Counted from the first letter of the stretch, positions 36,673 through 46,205 are shown. The stretch: 64,000 nt of DNA from Nocardia sienata NBRC 100364 (GCF_001613205.1 NZ_BDBX01000016.1:1-64000), one strand, 5' to 3'. Notes: generated by a model from the sequence alone, not told the origin. Translations and numbers: made by a program.

Positions 36673-37286
36673 CCGCGGCCTTCGCCGCGGGCTTCGTACT
36701 GTCCGCGGCCGGTACCGCCGCCGCGCACGTGAGCGTTTCCGCACCGGACGCCACACCCGGTCACGGCGCGGTCGCCACCTTCAGCGTCCCGACCGAATCG
36801 GATACCGCCGCCACCACTTCGGTACGGATCACCGTGCCCGGGTTCTCCACCGCGCGCACCGAACCGGTGCCCGGTTGGACCGCAAAAATCGACCGTAACG
36901 ACAAGGATCAGGTCACCGCGGTCACCTGGACCGCCAACCCGGGATCCCCCGGGATCCGGCCGGGTGAATTCCAGCGCTTCGCGGTCTCACTCGGGCCTTT
37001 CCCCGATTCGGATTCGGTCGCCTTCCCGGCCGAACAGACCTACAGCGACGGCACCGTCGTGCGCTGGAACGAGACCGGTGACCACGATTCGGTCGAACAC
37101 CCCTCGCCTGTCCTGACATTGACCGGCGCCGAGGCCGATCACGGCGGTCACGGTGACGAGGCCGCCGCCGCGCCCGCCGACGACGGTGGCGACACCACCG
37201 CCCGCTGGCTGGGCGGCCTGGGGCTGGCGCTGGGCGCACTGGCGCTGGGCACCGGAGTCGGCGCGGTGGTGCGGGGCCGGCGATGA
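36633..37286 (+). CDS. YcnI-family copper-binding protein (DUF1775)
   Basis: A 217-residue secreted, membrane-anchored protein. After a signal peptide ending AAA, the mature chain begins with His32 (HVSVSAPDATPG), the Cu(II)-ligand of the YcnI family. Conserved stretches include SVRITVPGF, VTWTANPG and RWNETGDHDSVEHPSPVLTL. A His/Glu-rich linker (HGGHGDE) leads to a C-terminal helix. It likely passes copper at the cell surface. copC follows with an ATGA overlap. Confidence 0.88.
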   Translation: MSHGISPVLRRGLTAAFAAGFVLSAAGTAAAHVSVSAPDATPGHGAVATFSVPTESDTAATTSVRITVPGFSTARTEPVPGWTAKIDRNDKDQVTAVTWTANPGSPGIRPGEFQRFAVSLGPFPDSDSVAFPAEQTYSDGTVVRWNETGDHDSVEHPSPVLTLTGAEADHGGHGDEAAAAPADDGGDTTARWLGGLGLALGALALGTGVGAVVRGRR

Positions 37287-37837
37287 ACCAGCGTAGGGCC
37301 CGGTGGGGCCGGCGCTTCGCGCTGGTCGCCACGCTGCTCATGGTGACCCTGGGCGCGCTGGCCGGACCGGCCGCCGCCCATTCCGCGGTGGTGGGCAGCG
37401 ACCCCGCGGACGGTGCGACCGTCGAAGTGGGGCCGCAGCGCGCCACCATCACCTTCAACGAACCGCTGCAGCCCGACTTCCCGGCCATGACCGTGGTGGG
37501 CCCCGACGGCAACCTGTGGTCGAAGGGCGAACCGGTCGTAGACGGCAGGAATCTCAGCGTCGAGGTCGGTGAACTCGGTCCGGCCGGCGAGTACCGGATG
37601 GCCTTCCGGGTCACCTCGGCCGACGGTCACGTGGTCAACGGTGAACGCGCTTTCACGCTGAGTAAGCCGGGTAACGGCACTCCGGGTCCGGCCGCGAACG
37701 CCCGCGGTGAGAGCGGCGGCTCGGGCGGCGGTATCCCGGTCTGGGTGTACATCGCGGGTGCGATCGTCCTGTTCGGCGGCGGTCTCGCGTTCGCGCTGTT
37801 CGGCTCGAACATGGGCAAGGGCAAGAACCAGCGGTGA
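37283..37837 (+). CDS. CopC-domain copper resistance protein
   Basis: A 184-residue protein with a signal peptide ending AAA and His33 as the likely first mature residue (HSAVVGSDPADGATVE), the CopC copper ligand. The beta-sandwich ends with RVTSADGHVVNGERAF, which holds the Asp and His of the Cu(II) site. A Gly-rich linker and one C-terminal helix anchor it. ATGA overlap with ycnI and GTGA overlap with copD give a coupled operon. Confidence 0.9.
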   Translation: MNQRRARWGRRFALVATLLMVTLGALAGPAAAHSAVVGSDPADGATVEVGPQRATITFNEPLQPDFPAMTVVGPDGNLWSKGEPVVDGRNLSVEVGELGPAGEYRMAFRVTSADGHVVNGERAFTLSKPGNGTPGPAANARGESGGSGGGIPVWVYIAGAIVLFGGGLAFALFGSNMGKGKNQR

Positions 37838-38760
37838 GAAACGGTGTGCCGAGCGCGACCGTGGACCGGTTCGCGCTCGGACTCGTGATACCGGCGGGCC
37901 TGCTCGGCGTCCTGCTGGCCTGGGCGCTCGGCGGGGTTCCGGCGGCGTCGGCCGTGCGCTTCTGCGCCGATATCGCGGGTGCGGCGGTGCTCGGCCTGGC
38001 CGCCCTGCCCCGGCTGGCGGACCGGATCGAACTCCCCTGGCGGATGGTGGCGGTCCTGGCCGGACTGTGGTGCTGCCTGGAATTCGCCACCCTGGTCTTC
38101 GCCGCGGGGGAGGTGGTCGGTTCGGGGGTCACGGCGCTGGGCCCGGCCGATTTCGGCACCTATCTCGCGCGAATAAGCGCGGGTCAGATCGGCCTGGTCA
38201 TCCTGCTGGCCACCGCGACGATCACGGTGTACGCCGCGATCGCCTTCCGGCTGTCCGGTCAGCGCTCACCGGATCTGGTGCTGGTGTTCGCCGCCGTCAG
38301 CGTGACCTTGCGGCCGATCACCGGGCATATGTCGCAGCAACCGGCCGGGTCGGTACTGGCCGGGGTGCACGCGCTGGCGGCATCGGCCTGGCTCGGCCTG
38401 CTGTTGGCGTTGGCCCTGGTGGTCCGTGGCCGCCGCGGCTGGGCCGACGCACTGCCCAGGTATTCGGCGGTAGCGCTGCCCATGATGGCCGCGGTGGCGC
38501 TGACCGGCGTGATCAACGGTCTGGTGCGCCTGGGCGGTATCGCGCCGGTGTTCACCACCGGCTACGGGCGGATCATGCTCGCCAAGACGGTACTGCTGGC
38601 GGTGCTGCTGGCGCTGGGCTGGTGGTGGCGGCGAAGCTGGGTGGTCGCGGCGGCCCGGCACCAGATGCCGGCGGAGGGCTCACTGCGGCGCGCTGTGGTG
38701 GAGGTTTCGGTGATGGCGGTGGTGTTCGGGCTGGCGGCGTCCCTGGCCATCACGGGATAG
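37834..38760 (+). CDS. CopD-family copper import/resistance membrane protein
   Basis: A 308-residue protein with about eight membrane helices. The CopD domain (PF05425) covers roughly residues 180-300: HALAASAWLGLL supplies the conserved His and Trp, and GYGRIMLAKTVLLAVLLALGW the Tyr/Lys helix. It works with CopC in moving copper across the membrane. GTG start overlaps the copC stop by 4 nt. Confidence 0.88.
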   Translation: MRNGVPSATVDRFALGLVIPAGLLGVLLAWALGGVPAASAVRFCADIAGAAVLGLAALPRLADRIELPWRMVAVLAGLWCCLEFATLVFAAGEVVGSGVTALGPADFGTYLARISAGQIGLVILLATATITVYAAIAFRLSGQRSPDLVLVFAAVSVTLRPITGHMSQQPAGSVLAGVHALAASAWLGLLLALALVVRGRRGWADALPRYSAVALPMMAAVALTGVINGLVRLGGIAPVFTTGYGRIMLAKTVLLAVLLALGWWWRRSWVVAAARHQMPAEGSLRRAVVEVSVMAVVFGLAASLAITG

Positions 38761-38769
38761 CCTGGGTGC

Positions 38770-39153
38770 ATGGCTGCCGGTGCCCGGACTCCGAATCTCT
38801 TCCAGCGGATCGGGTACATCTGCGGCCGCACCCTGCCCGCCGAATACTCCGACTGGGTGCTGAACGATCTCACCGGCCCGGGTGCGACCCGCCGCTACCT
38901 GGTGCGGATGCTGGTGCCGCTCGTACTGGTGCTTCTGTTGTTCCTGCTGGTCCCCGGCCCGCTGTGGATGGGAGCGTCGATGATGGCGCTGCTCCTGCTG
39001 CCGCTGATCTACTTCACCGTGGCGCTGACCTACGTTTTCCGGCGCAACCGGTTGGTCAGGCACGGACTGGATCCGGCGCTGGCCGATGCCGATGTCCGCC
39101 GCCGTGCCGAGCGCGAGCGCGCCGCCTACGAGCGACGGCATGGCAGAGGCTGA
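38770..39153 (+). CDS. DUF5313 membrane protein, copy 1
   Basis: A 127-residue protein with two adjacent membrane helices (about 48-90) after a conserved head (FQRIGYICGRTLPAEYSDWVL) and before a basic tail (VFRRNRLVRHGLDP). This is the DUF5313 layout. Role unknown. It follows copD by 9 nt, so it may belong to the copper operon, though nothing in it suggests metal binding. Confidence 0.78.
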   Translation: MAAGARTPNLFQRIGYICGRTLPAEYSDWVLNDLTGPGATRRYLVRMLVPLVLVLLLFLLVPGPLWMGASMMALLLLPLIYFTVALTYVFRRNRLVRHGLDPALADADVRRRAERERAAYERRHGRG

Positions 39154-39208
39154 CCAACGAACCGAATTACCCCTGGTGAGCCATATCACACAGGAATAGC
39201 CTGGAGCT

Positions 39209-39589
39209 ATGGACAAGCCGACTTTCAAGCAACGGATCGCCTACGATCTGGGCAGCGAACTGCCGGCGGAGTTGCACGAGTGGGTGCTCCACGACGTCGT
39301 CGGCCGCGGTGCCATGCAGCGCTACCTCATCCGCTTCGTCGGCCCGATCATCCCCTTCTTCGTGCTGATCCTGCTCTTCCCGGGACCGATGACCCTCAAG
39401 CTGGGCCTGATCGTCATGATGATCGTTCCGCTGATCATCTTCACGATCGCACTGACGTATGTGTGGCGCCGGTACCGGTTGGTCCAGCACGGGTTGGATC
39501 CGGATCTGGTCGATCACGAGAAATGCAAGGACTGCGATCGTGAGGTGTACAACCTGCGCTATCGGCACCAGTCCGCGCCGGGGGGCTGA
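39209..39589 (+). CDS. DUF5313 membrane protein, copy 2
   Basis: A 126-residue paralogue of the protein encoded 56 nt upstream, with the same head ([22 protein letters not shown]), paired helices and [17 protein letters not shown] tail. It adds a C-terminal [10 protein letters not shown], a possible metal-binding Cys pair. A tandem duplication of the DUF5313 gene explains the pair. Function unknown. Confidence 0.78.
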   Translation: MDKPTFKQRIAYDLGSELPAELHEWVLHDVVGRGAMQRYLIRFVGPIIPFFVLILLFPGPMTLKLGLIVMMIVPLIIFTIALTYVWRRYRLVQHGLDPDLVDHEKCKDCDREVYNLRYRHQSAPGG

Positions 39590-39648
39590 CCGGACCCGGG
39601 CACGGGGGCTGCTGTGGGCTGCCGCGACGCACCCGGCACAATCGGAAC

Positions 39649-40137
39649 GTGACCGAATCAGAGCAGCAGGTGGCAACCGCGGATCTCGCCGACGAGATCG
39701 GCCCCGATATCCGCAGCTGCGACACCCAGTTCATCCAGTTCGGCGGCCACCAGGTCTTCTCCGGCCGGATCACCACGATCCGCTGCTTCCAGGACAATCT
39801 GCTGGTCAAGCAGACACTCGGGGAGCCCGGCGCCGGGCAGGTCCTGGTCGTCGACGGCGGCGCGAGTGTGCACACCGCCCTGGTGGGCGATATCATCGCC
39901 GGCCGCGGGGTCGACAACGGCTGGGCCGGGGTCGTGGTGAACGGCGCCGTCCGTGACTCCGCGATTCTGCGGACCCTCGGTATCGGCGTGAAGGCCCTGG
40001 GCACCAACCCGCGCAAGAGCACCCAGACCGGTAGCGGCGAGAAGAACGTACCGGTGGAGTTCGGTGGCGTCACCTTCATTCCCGGTGAGATGCTCTACAG
40101 CGACCACGACGGCATCGTGGTCCGGGCCGAGCCCTGA
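39649..40137 (+). CDS. rraA: RraA-family protein
   Basis: A 162-residue protein of the RraA/HMG-aldolase fold. [10 protein letters not shown], then [19 protein letters not shown] and [14 protein letters not shown], are the family core; the Arg-Asp pair in the last binds metal and substrate in aldolase members. RraA of E. coli inhibits RNase E, while other members are aldolases, so the true role is open. It corresponds to Rv3853. GTG start. Confidence 0.9.
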   Translation: MTESEQQVATADLADEIGPDIRSCDTQFIQFGGHQVFSGRITTIRCFQDNLLVKQTLGEPGAGQVLVVDGGASVHTALVGDIIAGRGVDNGWAGVVVNGAVRDSAILRTLGIGVKALGTNPRKSTQTGSGEKNVPVEFGGVTFIPGEMLYSDHDGIVVRAEP

Positions 40138-40175
40138 TCGTCGCGGGCCGACTCCGGCGACGGGCGGGGCCGGTG

Positions 40176-40397
40176 TTATCCGCCGCTCACCCTGGCACAG
40201 TGACCGGCGATGGCGACCACGTCACCGACCTGCAACTGCCGTCCGCGGCGCAATTCGACCTCGTCGTTGACGCGCACCAGACCGGCCGCGATAACGGTTT
40301 TGGCCTCCGCCCCCGATTCGATCAGATTGGCCAGCTTCAGGAACTGCCCGAGCCGTATGACGTCGTCGTCGATCGGCACATCGATGGGATCCGACAT
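40176..40397 (-). CDS. Small S4-domain RNA-binding protein
   Basis: A 73-residue stand-alone S4 domain. GQFLKLANLIESGAEAKTVI followed by GLVRVNDEVELRRGRQLQVGD is the alpha-L RNA-binding motif. It should bind structured RNA, as YbcJ/Hsp15-type proteins do. The ATG at 40397 starts MSDPIDVPIDDDVIRL; a longer frame upstream has no family sequence. Convergent with rraA, 38 nt apart. Confidence 0.85.
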   Translation of the reverse strand: MSDPIDVPIDDDVIRLGQFLKLANLIESGAEAKTVIAAGLVRVNDEVELRRGRQLQVGDVVAIAGHCARVSGG

Positions 40398-40654
40398 GGG
40401 TTCATACTTACTCCCCCGAACACGGCGCTTTCCGACCGGCCCCGGGCACCCGGCGCGCGAACCGTGCCGGACGCGTAACAACAAGACATTTCCGGCATTT
40501 CACGGCCATTTCGCGCGCCACGCCCGGGACCCGGTTTTCCATATCGGCCAACCGCGCCCGCGCACAGGGAAATACATGCGTTTCCGGCCCGATATACCAC
40601 TAACACGCCGGGCCACACCAATGATTCGGTGATTCCTGGCGGCAGACTGGACCC

Positions 40655-43600
40655 GTGATATCCACGCAGGAACCGCGACACCCCGCACCACCCGGCCCAT
40701 CCGGCACGCCCGGGCGGTTCGCGGCGATACCGCGTATCGCCACGCTGGTCTCGGGTGTTCTCACGGTCGCCTGCCTGCTGTGGAGTCTCTCCCCGGACCT
40801 GTCGGCGGCGCTCGCCGGCGCCCGTCGCTACCTGGACCGCTACTACCTGTACGCACCCGATACCAACCTGCTGTGGGCCGGACTGCTCGGATTGCTGACG
40901 ATCGGACTGGCCGGGCGCAAGCGGGTGGCTTGGTGGGCGCTGGTGCTCTACCTGGCGGGCTGGGTCCCGGCGAACCTGGCCGATCTCGTGCGCGCCCACG
41001 ACCGGAATGCCGCTGTGGCCGCGCTCATCCACTCGGCCGTACTGACCGTACTGGTCTCGAGCCGCGCGGAGTTCGGCGCGCGAATCCGCCGCTGCGCGCT
41101 GCGCCCGGCCGCGTCGGCCCTGGCCGCCGGCCTGTTGATGGCGGCCGTCACCGGTTGGGGCGTGGTCCAGACGCTCCCCGGATCGCTGACGTCCGTCGCG
41201 CAGCGTGCGCTGTGGGTGATCGCCGCACTCACCGTGCACCTGATACCCGGCTCCTCGGAAACCTCCGACGCACCGCCTTTCCCGGCCCAGTTCCTGGTCG
41301 GGCTCTTCGGCGCCCTGGCGGTCGCGGCGAGCGCCCTGGTCCTGCACCGCACCCAGCGCACGGAGTACGCGCTCACCGACACCGACGAGTCGGCGCTGCG
41401 CGAACTACTGGCGGGAGCCGACCCCTCCGGCTCGCTCGACTACTTCACGACCCGGCGGGACCGGGCGGTGATCTTCACGCCGAACGGCAGGGCCGCCATC
41501 GGCTATCGCGTGGAGTACGGGGTCTGCCTGGCGCTGGGTGACCCGATCGGCGCGCGTGACTGCTGGCCGCAGGCGGTGGAGACCTGGCGACGCCACGCCC
41601 GTGATTTCGGCTGGCGGGTCGCGGTGATCGGAGCGAGCGAATCCGCCGTTCCGGTCTACCAGCGTGCCGGGCTCACCGCGGTGACCGCCGGCGCGGAGGC
41701 CGTTCTCGACACCCGCAGCTTCTCCCTGGCCGTCCCGGAACTCGCGCCGGTCCGGCAGTCGGTGACGCGGCTCCGCAAAGCGGGTGTGACAGTGCGGATC
41801 CGCCGGCACCGCGATATCGGGACCGCCGAACTCGCCCGGCTCACGGTACGCGCCGAACAGTGGCGCCACAGTGAGACCGAACGCGGGTACCCGCTTGCCC
41901 TGGGCCGCCTCGGTGACCGCCGCGACGGCGACTGTCTGCTGGTGGAAGCCGTCGACGCCGACGACCGGGTGCTGGGAATGCTGTCCCTGGTGCCCTGGGG
42001 AAAGACGGGCGTCACATTGGAATTGCTGCGCCGGGCGCCCGGCAGCGCCACGGAGACGACCGATTTGCTGATCGCGGAACTCGCGCTGCGCGCCGAACAG
42101 CACGGTGTCCACCAGGTTTCGCTGAGCTTCACCCTCTTCAGGTCGGTGTTCGAGGCGGCGGCGCGTGAGTACCTTCCGGCGACCTCCCGGAAGCGACCTG
42201 CCGCGCTGCACACCGCGGCCGGATTCGTGCGCGGTGCCCACACCCTGCCGCTGGCGTTCTCGCGCTGGTGGCAGCTGGCCCAATTGCACCGCGCGAGCAT
42301 GCGGTACCAGCCGCGGTGGGATCCCCGCTACGTGCTGTGCGACTCCTCGCGCGACCTGGCACGGATCGCCGTCGCCGCGGCGCGCGCCGAAGGTCTGCTG
42401 CCGCGGGCGGACGGAAGATCCACAGCCTTCACGCATACCGGCCGGCACCGTGGCGCGCCGGAACATCCGGCTCCCGCACGCGCCGGCGCGCATACCGGGC
42501 CGACGGAGATCGAGCCGGAGCCGATCGCCGCGCACCGCCCCGAACAGGTGCGGGTGCGGCTCGAGAAACTGGACCGGCTCGCCGCGGCGAACGTCGACCC
42601 CTATCCTCTGCCGTTCCCGCCGACGCATACGGTCGCCGCCGCGCGCCGGACACCGCGCGGTACGACGGTCCGCGTCTCGGGACGACTGCTGCGCCGACGT
42701 GACTACGGGGGCGTGATCTTCGGCGTGGTCCGGGACTGGACCAGCGATATCCAGCTGCTGCTCGACCGCGACCGGCTCGGCCGGCAACGCCTCGACGAAT
42801 TCGGTGAACTCGTCGATCTGGGAGATCTGGTGTCGGTCAGCGGTCAGCTGGGATACAGCCGGCGCGGGGAACTTTCCCTGCTGGTGGCGGATTGGCGGAT
42901 GCTCGGCAAATGCCTGCACCCGTTACCCGACAAATGGCGCGGCCTCAGCGACCCGGAGGTCCGGATGCGGCGCGGCTACCTGGACCTGATGATCGACCGG
43001 GAAGCGCGCGAGCTGCTGGCCCGGCGCAGTGCGGTGCTGCGGGCCCTGCGCGATGCCTTGCACGACTGCGGATTCCTGGAGGTCACCACACCGGTGCTGC
43101 AGCACAGCCCCGGCGGCGCGGCCGCCCGCAGTCTGCGCACCCGTATCGATGCCGACAACACCGATCTGCATCTGCGGGCCGCTCCGGAGCCGGCGCTGAA
43201 ACGGTTGTGTGTCGGCGGTGTCGAGAAACTGTTCGAACTGGGACCGGGCTTCCGCAACACCCGCGCCGATACCCGCCATCTGCCCGAATACACCGTGCTG
43301 GAGGCCTACGAGGCGCACAGTGATCACCGGCGCATGATGACGCTGTGCCGGCAGCTGGTGCAGCAGGCCGCACTGGCCGCCAATGATTCGATGATCGCCA
43401 TGCGGCCGACCCCGGACGGTTCACTGCACGCGGTGGACATCTCCGGTGAGTGGCGGGTGCGGTCGATATACGAGGCGCTGTCGGCGGAGGTAGGTGTCGA
43501 TATCACTCCCCGGACCGCCCTACCGGACCTGCGGGAACTGTGCGAGAAGGCCGATATCGTCGCGCAACCCGGCTGGGACGAGGGCCGGACGGTCTACGCC

Positions 43601-43990
43601 CTCTACGAGAGACTGGTGGTGGAGGCCACCCGGGAACCGACCTTCTATACCGACTTTCCAAGCTCGGTGTCGCCGCTGGCCCGCTCGGCCCGCCGCGAGC
43701 CCGTACTGGCCGAACGCTGGGACCTCGTGGCGTGGGGTATCGAACTGGCATCCGGGTGCAGCGAACTCACCGACCCGGTGGAGCAGCGGCGGCGGCTCGC
43801 CGCCCAGTCCCGTATCGCGGCAGACGGCGGCCAGGCGGCCATGGAACTCGACGAGGAGTTCCTGTGCGCACTGGAACACGCTATGCCACCGACCGGCGGT
43901 CTGGGTCTCGGCGTGGACCGGGTGATCATGCTGCTGACCGGGCGCGCGCTCCGGGAGACCCAGCCGTTCCCGTTGGTCCGGCCGCGATGA
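40655..43990 (+). CDS. lysX: LysX: lysyl-phosphatidylglycerol synthase fused to lysyl-tRNA ligase
   Basis: An 1111-residue fusion that loads lysine on tRNA and moves it to phosphatidylglycerol, giving resistance to cationic peptides. About seven helices fill residues 28-235, the MprF-like DUF2156 transferase is at about 245-565, an OB-fold at about 665-745 (TTVRVSGRLLRRRDYG), and a class II synthetase core at about 770-1110 (GLGLGVDRVIMLL is motif 3). Motif 2 reads FRNTRADTRHLPEYT, where ordinary LysRS has FRNE; the lysine or ATP site may be altered. GTG start at 40655. Confidence 0.88.
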   Translation: MISTQEPRHPAPPGPSGTPGRFAAIPRIATLVSGVLTVACLLWSLSPDLSAALAGARRYLDRYYLYAPDTNLLWAGLLGLLTIGLAGRKRVAWWALVLYLAGWVPANLADLVRAHDRNAAVAALIHSAVLTVLVSSRAEFGARIRRCALRPAASALAAGLLMAAVTGWGVVQTLPGSLTSVAQRALWVIAALTVHLIPGSSETSDAPPFPAQFLVGLFGALAVAASALVLHRTQRTEYALTDTDESALRELLAGADPSGSLDYFTTRRDRAVIFTPNGRAAIGYRVEYGVCLALGDPIGARDCWPQAVETWRRHARDFGWRVAVIGASESAVPVYQRAGLTAVTAGAEAVLDTRSFSLAVPELAPVRQSVTRLRKAGVTVRIRRHRDIGTAELARLTVRAEQWRHSETERGYPLALGRLGDRRDGDCLLVEAVDADDRVLGMLSLVPWGKTGVTLELLRRAPGSATETTDLLIAELALRAEQHGVHQVSLSFTLFRSVFEAAAREYLPATSRKRPAALHTAAGFVRGAHTLPLAFSRWWQLAQLHRASMRYQPRWDPRYVLCDSSRDLARIAVAAARAEGLLPRADGRSTAFTHTGRHRGAPEHPAPARAGAHTGPTEIEPEPIAAHRPEQVRVRLEKLDRLAAANVDPYPLPFPPTHTVAAARRTPRGTTVRVSGRLLRRRDYGGVIFGVVRDWTSDIQLLLDRDRLGRQRLDEFGELVDLGDLVSVSGQLGYSRRGELSLLVADWRMLGKCLHPLPDKWRGLSDPEVRMRRGYLDLMIDREARELLARRSAVLRALRDALHDCGFLEVTTPVLQHSPGGAAARSLRTRIDADNTDLHLRAAPEPALKRLCVGGVEKLFELGPGFRNTRADTRHLPEYTVLEAYEAHSDHRRMMTLCRQLVQQAALAANDSMIAMRPTPDGSLHAVDISGEWRVRSIYEALSAEVGVDITPRTALPDLRELCEKADIVAQPGWDEGRTVYALYERLVVEATREPTFYTDFPSSVSPLARSARREPVLAERWDLVAWGIELASGCSELTDPVEQRRRLAAQSRIAADGGQAAMELDEEFLCALEHAMPPTGGLGLGVDRVIMLLTGRALRETQPFPLVRPR

Positions 43991-44105
43991 TCGAGGGCTT
44001 CCCCGTACTGATCGGATGGAATGTTTCCGCCCCGCTGCTCGGGGAAGTACGGTGTAGTGACTTCGGCCCCGGGAGGAGGGGCCTACCTTCGGAACGGGGT
44101 TCGAT

Positions 44106-44546
44106 TTGAGTTACGTGGACCTGCTCACCCACGCCGGCCAGGTGGACTATTCGGCTTGGGCCAACACCGATACGCTGGCGTCCGCGGTCGAGCTGAGCGC
44201 CCGCAAGAGGAGCAAGGGCAAGGGCGGCGGCTTCGGCCTGTTCGGCCTGATCTGCTGCGTGCTCGTGGTGGCGATCATCGTCGGCGTCATTCTGCTGGCC
44301 CGTAAGAAGAAGAACGACAACAACTCCTCGGGTCAATTCCCTCAGCCCGGCCAGCCCCCGCAGGGTTACCCCCAGCAGGGCGGCTATCCGCAGCAGGGCG
44401 GTTACCCCCAGCAGGGTGGTTACCCCCAGCAAGGTGGCTATCCCTCGCAAGGCGGCTATCCGCAGCAGGGCGGCTATCCGTCCGACCCGAACTACCCCAA
44501 TCCCCCGCAGGGCGGCCAGCCGCCGTACCCGCCCACCGGGCAATAG
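44106..44546 (+). CDS. Small membrane protein with GYPQQG repeats
   Basis: A 146-residue protein with a cytoplasmic or surface head (about 1-38), a helix ([20 protein letters not shown]) followed by a KKK stop, and a tail of GGYPQQ hexapeptides, at least seven copies. The tail is disordered and sticky, like repeat tails on bacterial surface proteins. TTG start at 44106 with GGGG a few nt upstream; a GTG at 44115 is the alternative. Function unknown. A strong terminator follows. Confidence 0.72.
   Translation: MSYVDLLTHAGQVDYSAWANTDTLASAVELSARKRSKGKGGGFGLFGLICCVLVVAIIVGVILLARKKKNDNNSSGQFPQPGQPPQGYPQQGGYPQQGGYPQQGGYPQQGGYPSQGGYPQQGGYPSDPNYPNPPQGGQPPYPPTGQ
44362..44475 (+). repeat. 18-nt tandem repeats encoding GGYPQQ
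   Basis: Units of CAGCAGGGCGGCTATCC type repeat every 18 nt with small changes, encoding GGYPQQ. Confidence 0.8.
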
Positions 44547-44557
44547 GCCCACCTCGT

Positions 44558-44606
44558 ACACAGGGGCCGGTTCGCCGTGATCACGGCGAACCGGCCCCTG
44601 TGTTTT
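44558..44606 (+). terminator. 46-bp perfect palindrome terminator
   Basis: Positions 44558-44580 and 44581-44603 are exact reverse complements without a spacer, and TTTT follows at 44603-44606. The RNA would form a stem of about 21 bp. It lies 11 nt after the repeat-protein stop and 91 nt before the phosphatase start. Confidence 0.85.
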
Positions 44607-44693
44607 CGGATACCACCGGGCATTACATCGATCGGCCGACCGGCTCCGCGACCTCGCTGCCGGTCCACCGGACCGATGCGGCAGAGTGGATGC

Positions 44694-45305
44694 GTGCAAT
44701 TGATACTCGTTCGCCATGGCCAGCCGCTCCGGGTCGACAATGCCGGACAGGCCGCCGACCCCGGCCTGGCGCCCGTCGGCGTGGAGCAGGCCGAACGGGT
44801 ACCGGCCGCCCTGGAACCCCACCGAATCGTCCGGGTGATCAGCAGCCCGCAACGCCGGGCCCGCGAAACCGCCGCGCCGACGGCCGCGAAGCTGGGCCTG
44901 GCCGTCGACATCATGGACGATCTGGCCGAATACGATCGCGACCTGCCGTCCTATATCCCGATCGAGGACGCCAAGGTCGAATTCCGCGACACCTACGACC
45001 GGATCAAGGCCGGGCACCTGCCGCTGCAGATAGATGCCGATGCCTTCCGGCACCGGGTGCACGACGCGATCACCGAGATCGCCTCCACCACCCCCGCCGC
45101 CGACACCGTGGTGGTGTTCGCGCACGGCGGCGTCATCAACGTGACCCTGCAGGACATTCTCGGTCTGGCCCGGCCGCTGACCTTCCCGATCGATTACTGC
45201 TCGATCACCCGGATCCTGTTCTCCCGTACCGGTCGCCGCACCGCGGCGACCGTGAACGAGAACGGACACGTCTGGGAATTGCTTCCCCGCAATATCTCCG
45301 GCTGA
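44694..45305 (+). CDS. Histidine phosphatase family protein
   Basis: A 203-residue phosphoglycerate mutase-like phosphatase. ILVRHGQPL holds the phospho-His near the N-terminus, SSPQRRARETA the basic pocket, and FAHGGVIN the second catalytic His. The GTG at 44694 starts at the first strand; a longer frame upstream runs through the terminator and is not used. It converges with the cutinase gene, the stops adjoining. Substrate unknown. Confidence 0.88.
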   Translation: MQLILVRHGQPLRVDNAGQAADPGLAPVGVEQAERVPAALEPHRIVRVISSPQRRARETAAPTAAKLGLAVDIMDDLAEYDRDLPSYIPIEDAKVEFRDTYDRIKAGHLPLQIDADAFRHRVHDAITEIASTTPAADTVVVFAHGGVINVTLQDILGLARPLTFPIDYCSITRILFSRTGRRTAATVNENGHVWELLPRNISG

Positions 45306-46205
45306 TCAGGCCATTCCGGCGATCCAGTTATGCATCCAGGACAGCGCGGTCTGGCCGCCACCGACCTTGTAGCTGCCGTAGGCGACATGCGACTCGGACC
45401 GGTAGAAGGTGTCGAGATCCTTGACCCGCTTCTCGTTGGCATTGCGGGTCAGCTGGGCCTGCAGCGTCGGCAGACCGCCGTTGGCGAGCAGATCGCTCAC
45501 GATGGCACCGACTTCCAGCTGGTAACGCCAGATATTGGCCGGGTTCGCGTCGGAACTCTGCGCGAGGAACCCGGCGAACCGGGTGACGAAATCGTCGGAT
45601 GCGGTGGCGCAGTAGAGGTCGTCGGGGATGCATACCGTGCGGGTACGATCGCTGACCCAGCCGAACCCACCGACGCGGGGGCCGCCGGCACCGGCGCCCG
45701 GCGCGGGCGGACCGACCTGGATATCACCGGGTGCCCGCCGCGGATCGGAGATCAGCCCGACGCCCGCGATGCTCTCCGGCCGGATCGGGCCGAGGCCCGT
45801 GCCGATCTCGGCGGCGAGATCACCGGCGGCGTCGGCGCCCTGGCTGTAACCCACCAGCGCGATCTTGGTGGCACCACAGCGCTGGAGCATATTCGTGATC
45901 ATGCCGCGCGCATTGGTCACGGCCTCGTTCTTGGAGTCGGCGTAGATATCGCCTTCCCACGGAAAAGCGGTTGCCGCGTAGGTGACATAGTCGACCTTCG
46001 CCGAGGACGGTAGGCCGTTGGTCACCCGGGCGAGCATGCCCGGCGTCGGGCGCTTGTCGTGGCCGGTTTCCCAGGTCCCGGGAATCGCCACTACATACAG
46101 ACTCGGGCATCCGGGGTCGGCCGAGGCCACCGATCCCCCGAAAACCAATCCCGACGCAACCGCCGCACAGGCACTCAGCGCCGCGGCAACCCTTTTGAAC
46201 TGCAT
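45306..46205 (-). CDS. Secreted cutinase-like esterase (Culp type)
   Basis: A 299-residue exported serine esterase. Signal peptide about 1-30 (ending ASA, then DPGCPSLYVVAIPGTWE). The nucleophile is in GYSQGADAAG, the catalytic Asp region in CIPDDLYC, and the His in SHVAYGSY. Cutinase-like proteins of mycobacteria hydrolyse lipids, phospholipids or mycolate-related esters. GGAG is 5 nt before the ATG. The C-terminal WMHNWIAGMA extension is also seen in larger Culp proteins. Confidence 0.87.
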   Translation of the reverse strand: MQFKRVAAALSACAAVASGLVFGGSVASADPGCPSLYVVAIPGTWETGHDKRPTPGMLARVTNGLPSSAKVDYVTYAATAFPWEGDIYADSKNEAVTNARGMITNMLQRCGATKIALVGYSQGADAAGDLAAEIGTGLGPIRPESIAGVGLISDPRRAPGDIQVGPPAPGAGAGGPRVGGFGWVSDRTRTVCIPDDLYCATASDDFVTRFAGFLAQSSDANPANIWRYQLEVGAIVSDLLANGGLPTLQAQLTRNANEKRVKDLDTFYRSESHVAYGSYKVGGGQTALSWMHNWIAGMA

